Assembly: GCA_036336795.1 (NCBI GenBank)
Contig: JAYZFL010000026.1
Span: 1-42,343, forward strand
Length of the DNA stretch: 42,343 nucleotides
Source: UBA822 sp036336795
Lineage (GTDB): Bacteria > Gemmatimonadota > Gemmatimonadetes > Longimicrobiales > Gaopeijiaceae
Reading direction: 5' to 3'
The position numbers and the translations under genes were made by a program. How positions within the stretch are numbered: position 1 is the first letter of the stretch; each line of letters starts with the position of its first letter. This document shows positions 17,407 through 26,134 of this stretch, in pieces. The notes under the pieces were generated by a model. The model had not been told where the DNA came from, made no database searches, and was given only the letters and a program-made list of their open reading frames with translations.

Positions 17407-18915
17407 CTATCGTACGATCCGTCCTTCGGTGTCGATGTGGATCTCCAACACCCGTCTATGATATTCCGATGGGTCGACGTTTTCCAGGACATCGGTACGG
17501 CGCGTGCCCGCTCCGACGATAGTCACTTCAACGTCCACCGGCTGCGCCCCAGGTAGACCGAAGTGCACAGCTAAGTCCGATTGGGCATCGTAGCCCGACC
17601 CCGTGTCAATGAGTCGAGTGCCCAGGAGGATTTCCGTGCCGGCCGCGTAGAGCCTCACCTCTGAGCCAGCTCGAGTGGCACGGCCGCCGCCGTCGAGAAC
17701 ACGGACCTGGAGGGAATGCCCACTAACCTCAGGCCGGAGCAGGTTCTGTACGAGGTAGTGCATCGCATCGTCAGCAACGCCAGTCAACGCAAGGTCAAGA
17801 TCGCCGTCTAGGTCGTAGTCGACCCAAGTGGCACCGTGAGAAGCATTTACCCCGAGCAATTCCGCAGGCGTAACGTCGATGAAGTCCTCAGTTCCTTGTC
17901 TTCGGAAAAGGTAGTCACGGTAGTGGTCGCCTCCACCGACGGTTCCGTTCACATAGAGGTCCAATGTTCCGTCGTGATCAAAATCACCCCAAGTGCAGGT
18001 GTCGTATCGTGATTCAATCGCCAGGCTCGGTGTGGCGCTCGCGTCACCCCAAACTCCGGGCGCCGAACCCAGGAGGAGTGCATTCGGTCCATAGTTGGCG
18101 AAAAAAAGATCGAAGACGCCGTTGGCGTCAACATCGGCAGCACACACCCGGACGCTTCCCTGTGCCTCGTCGGCAAGCGCACGGCCGCCAGCTTCAACCG
18201 GCAGCCCGGCAGCAATATCCGAAAAAACTCCTCCGTCGTTTCGCCAGAGTCCATTGCTGTCACCGTTCATGTTGGCAGTCACGAGGTCCAGATCACCATC
18301 CTGGTCCATGTCGAACCAGACGGCCCCGACAGTCCTGCGAGCGTCGCCAATATTCACTTCATCGGTCACATCAGCGAAGCCAGAGGTACCCTGGTTGCGG
18401 AAAAGTTTGTTAGCCCGATCTCTTAGCGCGAGAAACAGATCGAGATCTCCGTCTCCATCGTAGTCAATCCAAGACGCTTGCCGTGTGGTACCCTCCATAA
18501 GCTCGAGACCCATGTCGGCTGCCACGTTGACGAATCCTGAGTCTCCGTCATTTCGATAGAGTGCGGTGACCGGTGCGTCTCCTGCGTAACCGAGCAGCAA
18601 ATCCGGGTCACCGTCGGCGTCGAAATCTCCCCAGGCAGCGGTACGGACCGAACGCTCTACTGTCAGCCCCGATCGCCCGGCAATGTCGACGAAGCCACTC
18701 CCCAGATCATTTCGATAGAGTCGGCTCAGAGCACCATTGAAACCTACAAAGCGATCCGGATCACCGTCGCCGTCGATGTCCGCCCAGGCATCTGTCAGTG
18801 TCCCGCCATCCCCGAACAACTCCGGTTGAACGAATGAGAACACGATGGCTTCGGGAGTCTCGATATCCACGCAAGCGAGAGCCGCAACGGCGAGGAGGAG
18901 AGCGAGTCGGCGCAT
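17407..18915 (-). CDS. VCBS/FG-GAP repeat lipoprotein with ASPIC/UnbV-like end
   Basis: A surface-type protein of 502 aa. AAGGAG precedes ATG 18915 by 6 nt, and the signal peptide ends with the lipobox LALAC. Six or more repeats of about 55 aa each carry a calcium-binding-like loop of the D-x-D-G-D-G-D-x-D kind (DIDGDGDPD, DFDADGDPD, DYDGDGDLD, DMDQDGDLD, DYDLDGDLD) and the phrase L(Y/F)RN(D/Q)G. This predicts a beta-propeller. The last 100 residues (GRATRAGSEVRLYAAGTEIL onward) resemble the ASPIC/UnbV domain that often caps such proteins. Ligand and partner are unknown. It lies 94 bp upstream of the NRAMP-like gene. Confidence 0.87.
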   Translation of the reverse strand: MRRLALLLAVAALACVDIETPEAIVFSFVQPELFGDGGTLTDAWADIDGDGDPDRFVGFNGALSRLYRNDLGSGFVDIAGRSGLTVERSVRTAAWGDFDADGDPDLLLGYAGDAPVTALYRNDGDSGFVNVAADMGLELMEGTTRQASWIDYDGDGDLDLFLALRDRANKLFRNQGTSGFADVTDEVNIGDARRTVGAVWFDMDQDGDLDLVTANMNGDSNGLWRNDGGVFSDIAAGLPVEAGGRALADEAQGSVRVCAADVDANGVFDLFFANYGPNALLLGSAPGVWGDASATPSLAIESRYDTCTWGDFDHDGTLDLYVNGTVGGGDHYRDYLFRRQGTEDFIDVTPAELLGVNASHGATWVDYDLDGDLDLALTGVADDAMHYLVQNLLRPEVSGHSLQVRVLDGGGRATRAGSEVRLYAAGTEILLGTRLIDTGSGYDAQSDLAVHFGLPGAQPVDVEVTIVGAGTRRTDVLENVDPSEYHRRVLEIHIDTEGRIVR

Positions 18916-19057
18916 GCAATACTCCTTGTCTGGGCCTGGCTAATCGTATCGACTGAGAGCAGGAAATCACAGCCAGCGTGTTGCATGTCCACCCTACTTT
19001 GAGCGACACGCATAGAGCAGGTCAGCTTCAGACACTCGAAGGGCCACACCGCAGCAT

Positions 19058-20059
19058 CTACTGACCTCTCAGCAGTTCCAGCAACTCCTCGTTCCCCCGC
19101 TCATCGAGGAAAGTGTCCCATTCCAGAAAATATCCTTCCGGATCGTATCCCACGAACAAGCTGACCAACCCCCTCTCGTCAACGAGTTCGGGGGTGCGTA
19201 GCTCGAATTTCTCAAGCCCCCGCATGTACCTGAGCCAGCCCTCCACGTCATCTGTGAAGAAGGAGATGGTCACGCTTTGCTCGTCGGTAGCCTCATGGAG
19301 GCCTCGGGTTCCGTCGACAAGCCCGATGTACCCTGTGGACGACACCGGGTAGACCTTAGCCCAACCCTGGTCCACGATCATCTCACGACCTAGCGTATCC
19401 CGGTAGAAGCGCTGCATGTTCTCCAGATCTCGGTAGTATAGCCAGAGAACAGTGGCTTGAACGCCGAGATTCCCAGGCCTGCTCGTCTCGACCCAGGGAC
19501 CTGGGTATAGGGCATCGACGTTAGACAATACCGGGATCAGTTGTTCGTTCTCCGTATGCGGGTTGAATCGCTCGAACTCGAGAAAATAACCTTCGGGGTC
19601 GATGGCCACGAAGCCGTCGTGGGGACTGCCTTCTGAGGCCCCAAAATCTGAGCGCATCGGCACACTTTGAGAGTTCAGGTAGTCGTACCAGCCCTCCACT
19701 TCCTCGGTGACGAAGGCGAGTGTTACGGAGCGGGGCTCATTCGTCGAGTGCATGCCCTCCGCAGCGTCCACCAGCGTCAGATACGAAGACTCGGCCACAC
19801 GAAGGATCTTCGCGAACCCGTAATCAACGACAGTGCGGAGTCCAAGGATCTCCGTGTAGAAAGCCCAAGCCCTATCCACATCGTCATAGTAGTAAAACGC
19901 GTTCATCGCCAGGAGCGGAGGACGTTCCGCATCCTCAGTGGCATTCACTGCGGCCCCGTCGGTAGGCAACGTTTCACCCGACTGACAGGCCATAACCAGA
20001 AGAACCGTGAGGAGGGTGGGAATTCGAACTTCGCGAGGCCCTAGCGTCGAGGATCTCAG
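19058..20059 (-). CDS. Tandem VOC-domain lipoprotein, inferred CTG start
   Basis: Two vicinal-oxygen-chelate (glyoxalase/bleomycin-resistance) domains in one chain, each with the pattern A-F-Y-x-E-I-LG or R-F-Y-R-D-TLG and ending DPEGYFLE(F/W). The first ATG (19993) falls inside what is plainly a lipobox (VMAC). Reading upstream in frame gives RIPTLLTVLLVMAC, a full lipoprotein signal peptide, and the only plausible start is CTG 20059 with AGGAGG 6 nt before it. That SD overlaps the final codons and stop of the upstream gene, implying coupling. The protein would have 333 aa. VOC proteins are usually cytoplasmic, so a lipid-anchored tandem form is unusual. Function (lyase, dioxygenase or binding) cannot be told. 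Confidence 0.8.
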   Translation of the reverse strand: MRSSTLGPREVRIPTLLTVLLVMACQSGETLPTDGAAVNATEDAERPPLLAMNAFYYYDDVDRAWAFYTEILGLRTVVDYGFAKILRVAESSYLTLVDAAEGMHSTNEPRSVTLAFVTEEVEGWYDYLNSQSVPMRSDFGASEGSPHDGFVAIDPEGYFLEFERFNPHTENEQLIPVLSNVDALYPGPWVETSRPGNLGVQATVLWLYYRDLENMQRFYRDTLGREMIVDQGWAKVYPVSSTGYIGLVDGTRGLHEATDEQSVTISFFTDDVEGWLRYMRGLEKFELRTPELVDERGLVSLFVGYDPEGYFLEWDTFLDERGNEELLELLRGQ

Positions 20060-20062
20060 TGG

Positions 20063-21214
20063 CTACCTCCTGGCGTGCCAAGCCGCCAAAACTTCCGCTT
20101 CCCGCTCGATCGAGATACCGGACCGGAGTGGATCCTGGCGCTCGGGCAGGCGGGAGAAGTGATAATCAAGAGTGTCACTAGCTGTGACTGCTAGAGGTCT
20201 AAACGTTAAACCGGCCTCCACCTCAGGGGTGAGATCGAAGCGAGCGAATCCCTGGCTTCCCTCGACGGGAGGCCGCCACACGGGCATATCAGAGTAGGGC
20301 CGGATGCCAATCTCGGTGAGGAATTCGTAATTCACCCACGTGAACGTAGTCTCAGCCGTGGTGGTAGCGCGGATCCCGTAAAGAAGCTCCGCCATGGGTC
20401 GAGGCGTAGCTGGGCCCACGCCGTTAAAAACTCCCACGTGCTCGGTCTCCGCCATCCGGATCATCCACTCGGTCAGATCCCGGACGTCGATGATTTGCAC
20501 CGGATCCGATGGATCCCCTGGCGCGAGCACTTCCCCGCCCCGGTCGATTCGGACGGGCCAATAAGTGAACCGGTCGGTCTCGTCTTCGGGGCCGATGATG
20601 AGACCGGGACGAACAATGTTCGTCCTTCCTACGAAAATCCCTTGTGCCTCTCGCTCCGAAAGGGCTTTAGCAAGCCCATAGGGTAGTCGTTGAGCGCCAC
20701 GCGCTACCCCGGCAGTTTCGTATGTAAAAGTGGGGGCAGCAGCCGTCATGGGAACCCGGCTGGTGTCAGCATAGGCCGAGCGAGACGACACGTAGAAATA
20801 GCGATCCACCGAATCCTTCAAATACTCCGCAGACATTCGCACCCAATCGGGGTTGGACCGGGAGTTGTCGATTACCACGTCCCAGCGCCGCCCCCTAAGT
20901 GCATCAAGCTGGCCGTTCCGGTCCCCGATGAGTGTCTCGACGTTGGGGAAAAGCCCAGCGTTCGTGCGGCCCCGATTGAAGAGTGTAACAGAATGGCCAC
21001 GCTCTAGGGCATATCTGACCTGAAAGGGTCCGATAAAGCCAGTGCCGCCGAGAATCAATATCCGAAGTGCTGCCCGAGGGCCTCGCTCTAATCGCTGCAG
21101 TGGTTGCAACGATTCGGCTGTTGTCGTTCCAATCAGATTCGGTGCAATTCCCAAGCCAAACGCCCCACCCGCCACTGCAGAGAGTCGCAGAAAATCTCTT
21201 CTGTCACTGGGCAT
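20063..21214 (-). CDS. Tat-exported NAD-dependent epimerase/dehydratase-like protein
   Basis: An extended SDR of 383 aa with a twin-arginine signal at the N-terminus (SDRRDFLRLSAVAGGAFG), suggesting export in folded form with bound nucleotide. The Rossmann motif GGTGFIG ends at Gly62 and the catalytic Y-x-x-x-K is YGLAK. Later conserved segments are NIVRPGLIIGPED and IDVRDLTEWMI. The substrate is presumably a nucleotide-sugar-like or sugar compound, but this is not decidable. GGGAGG precedes ATG 21214. Its stop overlaps the SD of the VOC lipoprotein gene, so both are probably co-expressed. Confidence 0.87.
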   Translation of the reverse strand: MPSDRRDFLRLSAVAGGAFGLGIAPNLIGTTTAESLQPLQRLERGPRAALRILILGGTGFIGPFQVRYALERGHSVTLFNRGRTNAGLFPNVETLIGDRNGQLDALRGRRWDVVIDNSRSNPDWVRMSAEYLKDSVDRYFYVSSRSAYADTSRVPMTAAAPTFTYETAGVARGAQRLPYGLAKALSEREAQGIFVGRTNIVRPGLIIGPEDETDRFTYWPVRIDRGGEVLAPGDPSDPVQIIDVRDLTEWMIRMAETEHVGVFNGVGPATPRPMAELLYGIRATTTAETTFTWVNYEFLTEIGIRPYSDMPVWRPPVEGSQGFARFDLTPEVEAGLTFRPLAVTASDTLDYHFSRLPERQDPLRSGISIEREAEVLAAWHARR

Positions 21215-21321
21215 GGAATCCCTCCCGGTATTTCACTCGCCCGTGTTTTATGACGCAACATATAAACTGCGAGTCGGCCAATCTCATTTACTAGGTCCGG
21301 TCGCTTCCGCCAGACAACGTC

Positions 21322-22560
21322 TTACCGTCTAAAAGCACCTGCTTCTTTTAAATCATCGATTTCACTGCCCTCGTAACCTAAGACCTCGCTGAGAATCTCG
21401 TCGGTATGCTCGCCTAGTAGCGGTGAACGTTTAACCTCTACTGGAGAGTCGGAGAGCTTCATTGGACAACCCAAATTGTACCACTTTCCGCGTTCCGGGT
21501 GATCGAGTTCCACGTACATCTCACGATGTCGGACATGCTCGTCGTCAGCCAGATCCATAGTACTCAACACTGGGCCACAGGGTACATTGATTTCGTTGAA
21601 GATTGCCATGAGTTCACGCTTCGTATAATCGGCTGCAAACTCCGTCAGCAACTCCCACATATCACCTTGGTTTTGCCGACGCACATCGATGTCGTTGAAG
21701 CGTGGATCCTCAACGAGCTCGTCGCCTCCGACCCTCTCCGCGAGGTCCTTCCAGACGTGCTCTTGGACAACAACATAGAGATAATCGTTTGAGCCCCCGG
21801 GCTTGCATTGGATTGCGTTACCGAGCTGTCCACCACCAGAATCGTTACCGGCCCGAGGTGTGAAATCCTCAAACTCCTGCATGGAATACTCCGATAGAGG
21901 CCCGCGTTGAACGCGCTGATGATCCCGCCACTTCACACGCGTTAGATTCATCACGCAATCCATCATGGCGCACTCCACGTACTGACCACGCCCTGTGCGC
22001 TCCCGTTGCAAGAGTGCGGCGAGAATTCCAGCCATCAGGTGTACGCCTGTGCCAGAGTCACCAATCTGCGCACCTGTCACTACCGGAGGGCCATCAAACA
22101 TTCCTGAGGTGCCCATGGCGCCACCCATGGCCTGCGCGATGTTCTCGTACGCCTTGAACGCTGCATACGGTCCGTCGCTACCAAAACCTTTGATCGAGGC
22201 CATGACGATTCGAGAATTGATTTCGTGGACCCTCTCCCATCCAAACCCGAGCCGATCCAGCACGCCCGGACCGAAATTCTCCATAAGCACGTCGCAACTT
22301 TCCACGAGCTTCGTGAAGACCTCTTTGCCCTTATCGTTCTTCAGGTTCACGGTAATCGAGCGCTTGTTGCAATTCAGCATCGTAAAGTAAAGGCTGTCAG
22401 CATCCGGGATGTCCCGTAACTGTTTGCGTGTGGCGTCCCCCATCGGGGATTCGAGCTTGATAACATCGGCACCGAGAAATGCCATTAACTGGCTCGATGT
22501 CGGACCCGCTTGCACGTGGGTCATGTCCAGAATGCGAATGTCAGAGAGGGCCCTGTCCAT
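21322..22560 (-). CDS. Class III CoA-transferase, formyl-CoA transferase-like
   Basis: This enzyme moves CoA between carboxylic acids through an aspartyl anhydride. The 412-aa protein closely follows Frc of oxalate-degrading bacteria: GPTSSQLMAFLGADVIK, QLRDIPDADSLYFTMLN, NKRSI, MENFGPG, IKGFGSDGPY, and the catalytic Asp168 in IGDSGTG (Asp169 in the Oxalobacter and E. coli enzymes). A GGGQ-type glycine loop is present as GNDSGGGQLGN. It starts 17 nt after the stop of a ThDP lyase-like gene, a pairing known both for oxalate (Frc/Oxc) and for 2-hydroxyacyl-CoA lyases. The acceptor acid could be oxalate or a 2-hydroxy acid. Confidence 0.88.
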   Translation of the reverse strand: MDRALSDIRILDMTHVQAGPTSSQLMAFLGADVIKLESPMGDATRKQLRDIPDADSLYFTMLNCNKRSITVNLKNDKGKEVFTKLVESCDVLMENFGPGVLDRLGFGWERVHEINSRIVMASIKGFGSDGPYAAFKAYENIAQAMGGAMGTSGMFDGPPVVTGAQIGDSGTGVHLMAGILAALLQRERTGRGQYVECAMMDCVMNLTRVKWRDHQRVQRGPLSEYSMQEFEDFTPRAGNDSGGGQLGNAIQCKPGGSNDYLYVVVQEHVWKDLAERVGGDELVEDPRFNDIDVRRQNQGDMWELLTEFAADYTKRELMAIFNEINVPCGPVLSTMDLADDEHVRHREMYVELDHPERGKWYNLGCPMKLSDSPVEVKRSPLLGEHTDEILSEVLGYEGSEIDDLKEAGAFRR

Positions 22561-22577
22561 GGTTTATTGTTCTCCGA

Positions 22578-24329
22578 TCACTTGTACATGGTTTGACGTT
22601 TGGTTCCCGGAGACCATTCGCTGGGATCAACCCAAATATTGATGACCGCGGACTTGCCGGACATCTTCACAGCTTCCCGTGCCCGTTGGAGCGAAGGCTG
22701 GATCTCCGCCGGGTCTCGAACCTCCTCACCGTATCCGCCAAGCATCTCGGCAAACTTCGAAAAAGGAACGTCGCCCAGAAGGTTTCCAACATTGCCCCGC
22801 TCTTGGCCATACTTGGATAGCTGTCCATAACGAATCTGATTCATTGCGGAGTTGTTGCCGATGACTGCGATGTACGGCGCTCCAAATCGATTGGCCGTTT
22901 CCATGTCGAATGCAGTCATACCGAAAGAGCCGTCGCCGTAGTAACAGAGGATCTCTTTGTTCGGATGTACCAGTTTCGAGGCCAACGCAAAACCCGTTCC
23001 GACGCCCAGCCCGCCCAGCGCGCCCGGGTCCATCCAATTGCCCGGCGCTCGGGGCTGGACCGCCTGAGCACTGATCGTGACTACATCTCCACCGTCGCCG
23101 ATGTAGATGGTGTCTTCAGTGAGAAATTCGTTGAGTTCCCATGCAACGCGATAAGGATGGATGGGGTCCGCATCTGACAAGAAAAGCGGCATGAGCTTTT
23201 CCGTCTTCTTTTCCTCAACAGCTCGCAACTGTTCCAGCCAACCCTTCCGGTTATCGGCCCCGTTGTCTACAAGACCGGTAGTGGCGTCGTGTACGGCCCG
23301 TAAAATTGCGCCAGGATCACCCACCAGCCCGAGCGACACGTCACGGTTCTTTGCGACAGTCCTGTAGTCCATGTCAATGTGGACAACTGTAGCTTCAGAG
23401 CTCAGTCGTCGACCATAGCCCATCCGAAAATCAAATGGCGTACCGACGATCACGATAACATCGGCCTCTTTGAAAGCGTCTCCCCGAGTCCGGTGGAAAT
23501 AATGGGAATCTCCTGGTGGGAGGAGACCGCGCGAAGCACCGTTCATATAGCCCGGGATGTTCAAATCTTTCAAGAGTGCGATGGCTTCTTGGTGTCCGCG
23601 ACAAGCCCATACCTGAGTACCCAGTAAGATGGCTGGCCGTTCTGATTTGACCAGGAGCTCCGCAAGCTTCTCTATATCAGCAGGATCACCGATAGACTTT
23701 GTCGACGCCCGATATCGGCCAGCCTCCGGCGAGACCACGTCCTCCACGGATACCTCTCGGTCTAGCACGTCACGAGGAATCTCGAGGTAGCTCGGCCCAG
23801 GCGCTCCTGCAAAGCACTCCCTAGCTGCCATAGCCACCATGTCCGGGATTCGTTCGGTGGAACGTACACCTGCCGAGAACTTGGTAATCGGCGTGGCAAT
23901 GTCCACGTGGGGTAAGTCTTGGAGCGAACCCATCTTGTGCTGCGTAAGAGCACCTTGTCCTCCAATATGCAGTACAGGGCTCTCTGATCGGAACGCCGTA
24001 GCGATACCCGTAAGTGCATTCGTAAAGCCCGGTCCTGCTGTGGTGATCACACAACCCAGACGTCCCGTCTGTCGCGCGTAGCCATCTGCGGCATGGGCAG
24101 CTACTTGCTCGTGGCGCACGTCGATGATGCGAATGCCTCTATCGATACAACCGTCATATGTATCGATGATGTGCCCACCGCAGAGAGTGAATATCGTATC
24201 AATCCCCTCGTTCTTGAGTGCCTCAGCCACAAGGTGGCCACCGGAGATGACACCAGTGTCGCGGCTCTTCCTTGCGAGCGTGTCTTCCGCCGTCGTGGTT
24301 CTAGCTTTTTCTGCAGAAACGCGTGTCAT
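22578..24329 (-). CDS. ThDP enzyme, 2-hydroxyacyl-CoA lyase / oxalyl-CoA decarboxylase-like
   Basis: A 583-aa ThDP-dependent enzyme with the Pyr domain (catalytic Glu74 in VRHEQVAAHAADGYAR), a central domain, and the PP domain with GDGS at 465-468 and NN at 492-493. Where oxalyl-CoA decarboxylases and human HACL1 have EGANT(L/M)D, this protein has GDGGDVVT, and its end reads PGTKRQTMYK. It therefore looks more like the bacterial acyloin-cleaving HACL-type branch than true Oxc. It would cleave a 2-hydroxyacyl-CoA to formyl-CoA and an aldehyde or, running backward, join them. The downstream CoA-transferase fits either role. GGAG lies 6 nt before ATG 24329. An acetolactate-synthase-like activity is a less likely alternative. 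Confidence 0.75.
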   Translation of the reverse strand: MTRVSAEKARTTTAEDTLARKSRDTGVISGGHLVAEALKNEGIDTIFTLCGGHIIDTYDGCIDRGIRIIDVRHEQVAAHAADGYARQTGRLGCVITTAGPGFTNALTGIATAFRSESPVLHIGGQGALTQHKMGSLQDLPHVDIATPITKFSAGVRSTERIPDMVAMAARECFAGAPGPSYLEIPRDVLDREVSVEDVVSPEAGRYRASTKSIGDPADIEKLAELLVKSERPAILLGTQVWACRGHQEAIALLKDLNIPGYMNGASRGLLPPGDSHYFHRTRGDAFKEADVIVIVGTPFDFRMGYGRRLSSEATVVHIDMDYRTVAKNRDVSLGLVGDPGAILRAVHDATTGLVDNGADNRKGWLEQLRAVEEKKTEKLMPLFLSDADPIHPYRVAWELNEFLTEDTIYIGDGGDVVTISAQAVQPRAPGNWMDPGALGGLGVGTGFALASKLVHPNKEILCYYGDGSFGMTAFDMETANRFGAPYIAVIGNNSAMNQIRYGQLSKYGQERGNVGNLLGDVPFSKFAEMLGGYGEEVRDPAEIQPSLQRAREAVKMSGKSAVINIWVDPSEWSPGTKRQTMYK

Positions 24330-24497
24330 CAGATGCTCCGTTAGGGTCCTTCCAGGTACTTACGTCCAAAGCAGTCAAACTAACTGTTAATGTATCGGGC
24401 CACCGCTAGGCAAAATTCACCACCGATCTCGTGAAGAACTTGACGAACTCCGTGACCCCCAACAAGGCGAAATTAAGGCAATCATTAATTTGATCGC

Positions 24498-25916
24498 CTA
24501 GTTGATCGTCTGCGGGAGGTTAGGACCGTCATCCCAAAACTGAGCGCTAGAAATGTTCGGCATACCCCAGTCATTTCCGTTCCACCCCATGAAACCCTCT
24601 AGCCTGAATGCCCAGAATCCAGTGTTAAAATCGCTCACTACAATGAGCCCGTCTGCGTTTCGAATGTCCACACCCCAGGCACCGTCGTAAATGTTACCCG
24701 TGGTGGCCTGGCTTGGTCTCTCACCGTCTCCATAAAGCATGGGACCCTGCCGCGTGTGATAATAACCAACCGTAAAGGGCCTAGTAGGATCGGTCATGTT
24801 GACAACCTGAAGGCCATCGTCTTGAGCCGAGATGAAGACATATGGCCAACGGATCTCATGGTTATGAGTCGCACCTCCGAACTTAGCAATCCAGGCTCCA
24901 ATCCCGGATCCTGTAACAACGCTGGGGGTTCTCTCTTCGGATCCGGGTGGTTGCAGATCGAAGAATCGGACCGGTGAATGCTGGTAGGTAGGCTCCGGCA
25001 TGCCAAGCCCGTAGCGTCCATCAGGGGTTGGAGTAAAGGTGTGGCCATTCTGGACTCCCGGAACCCCGGTTACCGAAGTGAGTAGGCGAGGATTTTCTAC
25101 GTCGGTCAGGTCGAAGACGTGGAATCCTCCGGTCCCCGCACCGTAGAAGCGGTCCTGCTCAGCATCAGGAAGAAAGCCCATGTACATGTCGTGCCACTGG
25201 CGACTACGAAGTGCCGAGGGGTCAGGGACAGCTAGCGCTGAAACCGGATTCTTGTTGCCCGCAGCCAATTGGGCGATGTCATATATAAAAGCGTCTTTCG
25301 ACTGGGTAGTAGCTAAGAGGAGGGAACGCCCATTGGAGTGTTTGTAAGTAAAAATATTGTGAAAGCCCCCCGGAAAATCAGGAACTCGGATATCCGCCAC
25401 TTTTCGCACCGTTGATGCATCCGGAAGCCCGGTCACGTCAAAGACCATAGCTCCTAGATCACTGTCCGGACCGCCTTGTCCGAATTGGCAGGATACGATC
25501 ACATAGTATCTTCCTTCTGCCTTCGCATACTTGATGTCAACGCATCCGGTGCCAAGATGGAGGTCTGGATCGTCTACGATGTAGCGGTAGAGGACCTCGG
25601 GATTATCCTCATCCGTGATATTGATAGCGTAGAATCCGGATGCACCGAAACGCTGTGCAATGTAGGCAAAGGGACGATCCACTTCCTGCTCAATCTCGAT
25701 GTCCGCATGACTGAAACGCTGCCCGGGTAGAGGGATATGTGAGACCACCTCGATATTTGGCGTTCCCGGTCGACCCACAGGATAACCCGTCTCAGGCTGG
25801 ATGCAGTCTGGGTCACCGAAACACGTTACTTGGGCCAGTGCGGTGGGAACCGTGAGGCCTAGTGCAGTGACCATCATTATGAGCATATACAGAAACGGTA
25901 AGACTATCTTGCGCAT
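24498..25916 (-). CDS. Secreted LVIVD-repeat beta-propeller protein
   Basis: A 472-aa exported protein. The start at ATG 25916 follows GAGGAG at 5-nt spacing, and the signal peptide (LYMLIMMVTALGLTVPTALA) precedes a Cys-bearing mature N-terminus (VTCFGDPDCIQPETG). The body has repeated strands of the LVIVD kind (FYAINITDEDNPEVL, FHVFDLTDVENPRLL, LQVVNMTDPTRPFTV), each describing a propeller blade. Function is not known; such proteins are secreted or surface-attached. The last residues include a GLIVVSDFNTGFWAFRL blade. It is divergent from the korAB leader, with 513 bp between the two start codons. Confidence 0.8.
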   Translation of the reverse strand: MRKIVLPFLYMLIMMVTALGLTVPTALAQVTCFGDPDCIQPETGYPVGRPGTPNIEVVSHIPLPGQRFSHADIEIEQEVDRPFAYIAQRFGASGFYAINITDEDNPEVLYRYIVDDPDLHLGTGCVDIKYAKAEGRYYVIVSCQFGQGGPDSDLGAMVFDVTGLPDASTVRKVADIRVPDFPGGFHNIFTYKHSNGRSLLLATTQSKDAFIYDIAQLAAGNKNPVSALAVPDPSALRSRQWHDMYMGFLPDAEQDRFYGAGTGGFHVFDLTDVENPRLLTSVTGVPGVQNGHTFTPTPDGRYGLGMPEPTYQHSPVRFFDLQPPGSEERTPSVVTGSGIGAWIAKFGGATHNHEIRWPYVFISAQDDGLQVVNMTDPTRPFTVGYYHTRQGPMLYGDGERPSQATTGNIYDGAWGVDIRNADGLIVVSDFNTGFWAFRLEGFMGWNGNDWGMPNISSAQFWDDGPNLPQTIN

Positions 25917-26099
25917 GATCACTCCTCGAGTGCTTGAGACCTTGAAATAGGATGCGTCCAGGCGTGTAAACATCTCGCCAAGATGCCCCGAAACTGTACT
26001 CACCCACAAGATGAACCGGGGCGAGTGAGTGACAAATAAACCATGTAAGCCACCGTACTACAATGACTTTAAATCACTGTGTTGCAACAGCTTACGTGC

Positions 26100-26128
26100 T
26101 TGACGAAGGACGTAGAATCTGTTAATAT
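26100..26128 (+). promoter_or_regulatory. Sigma70-type promoter for korAB
   Basis: TTGACG (26100-26105), a 17-bp spacer and TAATAT (26123-26128) form a near-consensus housekeeping promoter. Initiation would fall near 26135, leaving an untranslated leader of about 295 nt before korA. Confidence 0.65.
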
Positions 26129-26134
26129 TCGGGC

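Noticed and set aside
17964..18413. 149-aa plus-strand frame, His/Arg/Gln-rich
   Set aside because: Antisense by-product of the Asp/Gly-rich repeat codons of the VCBS lipoprotein.
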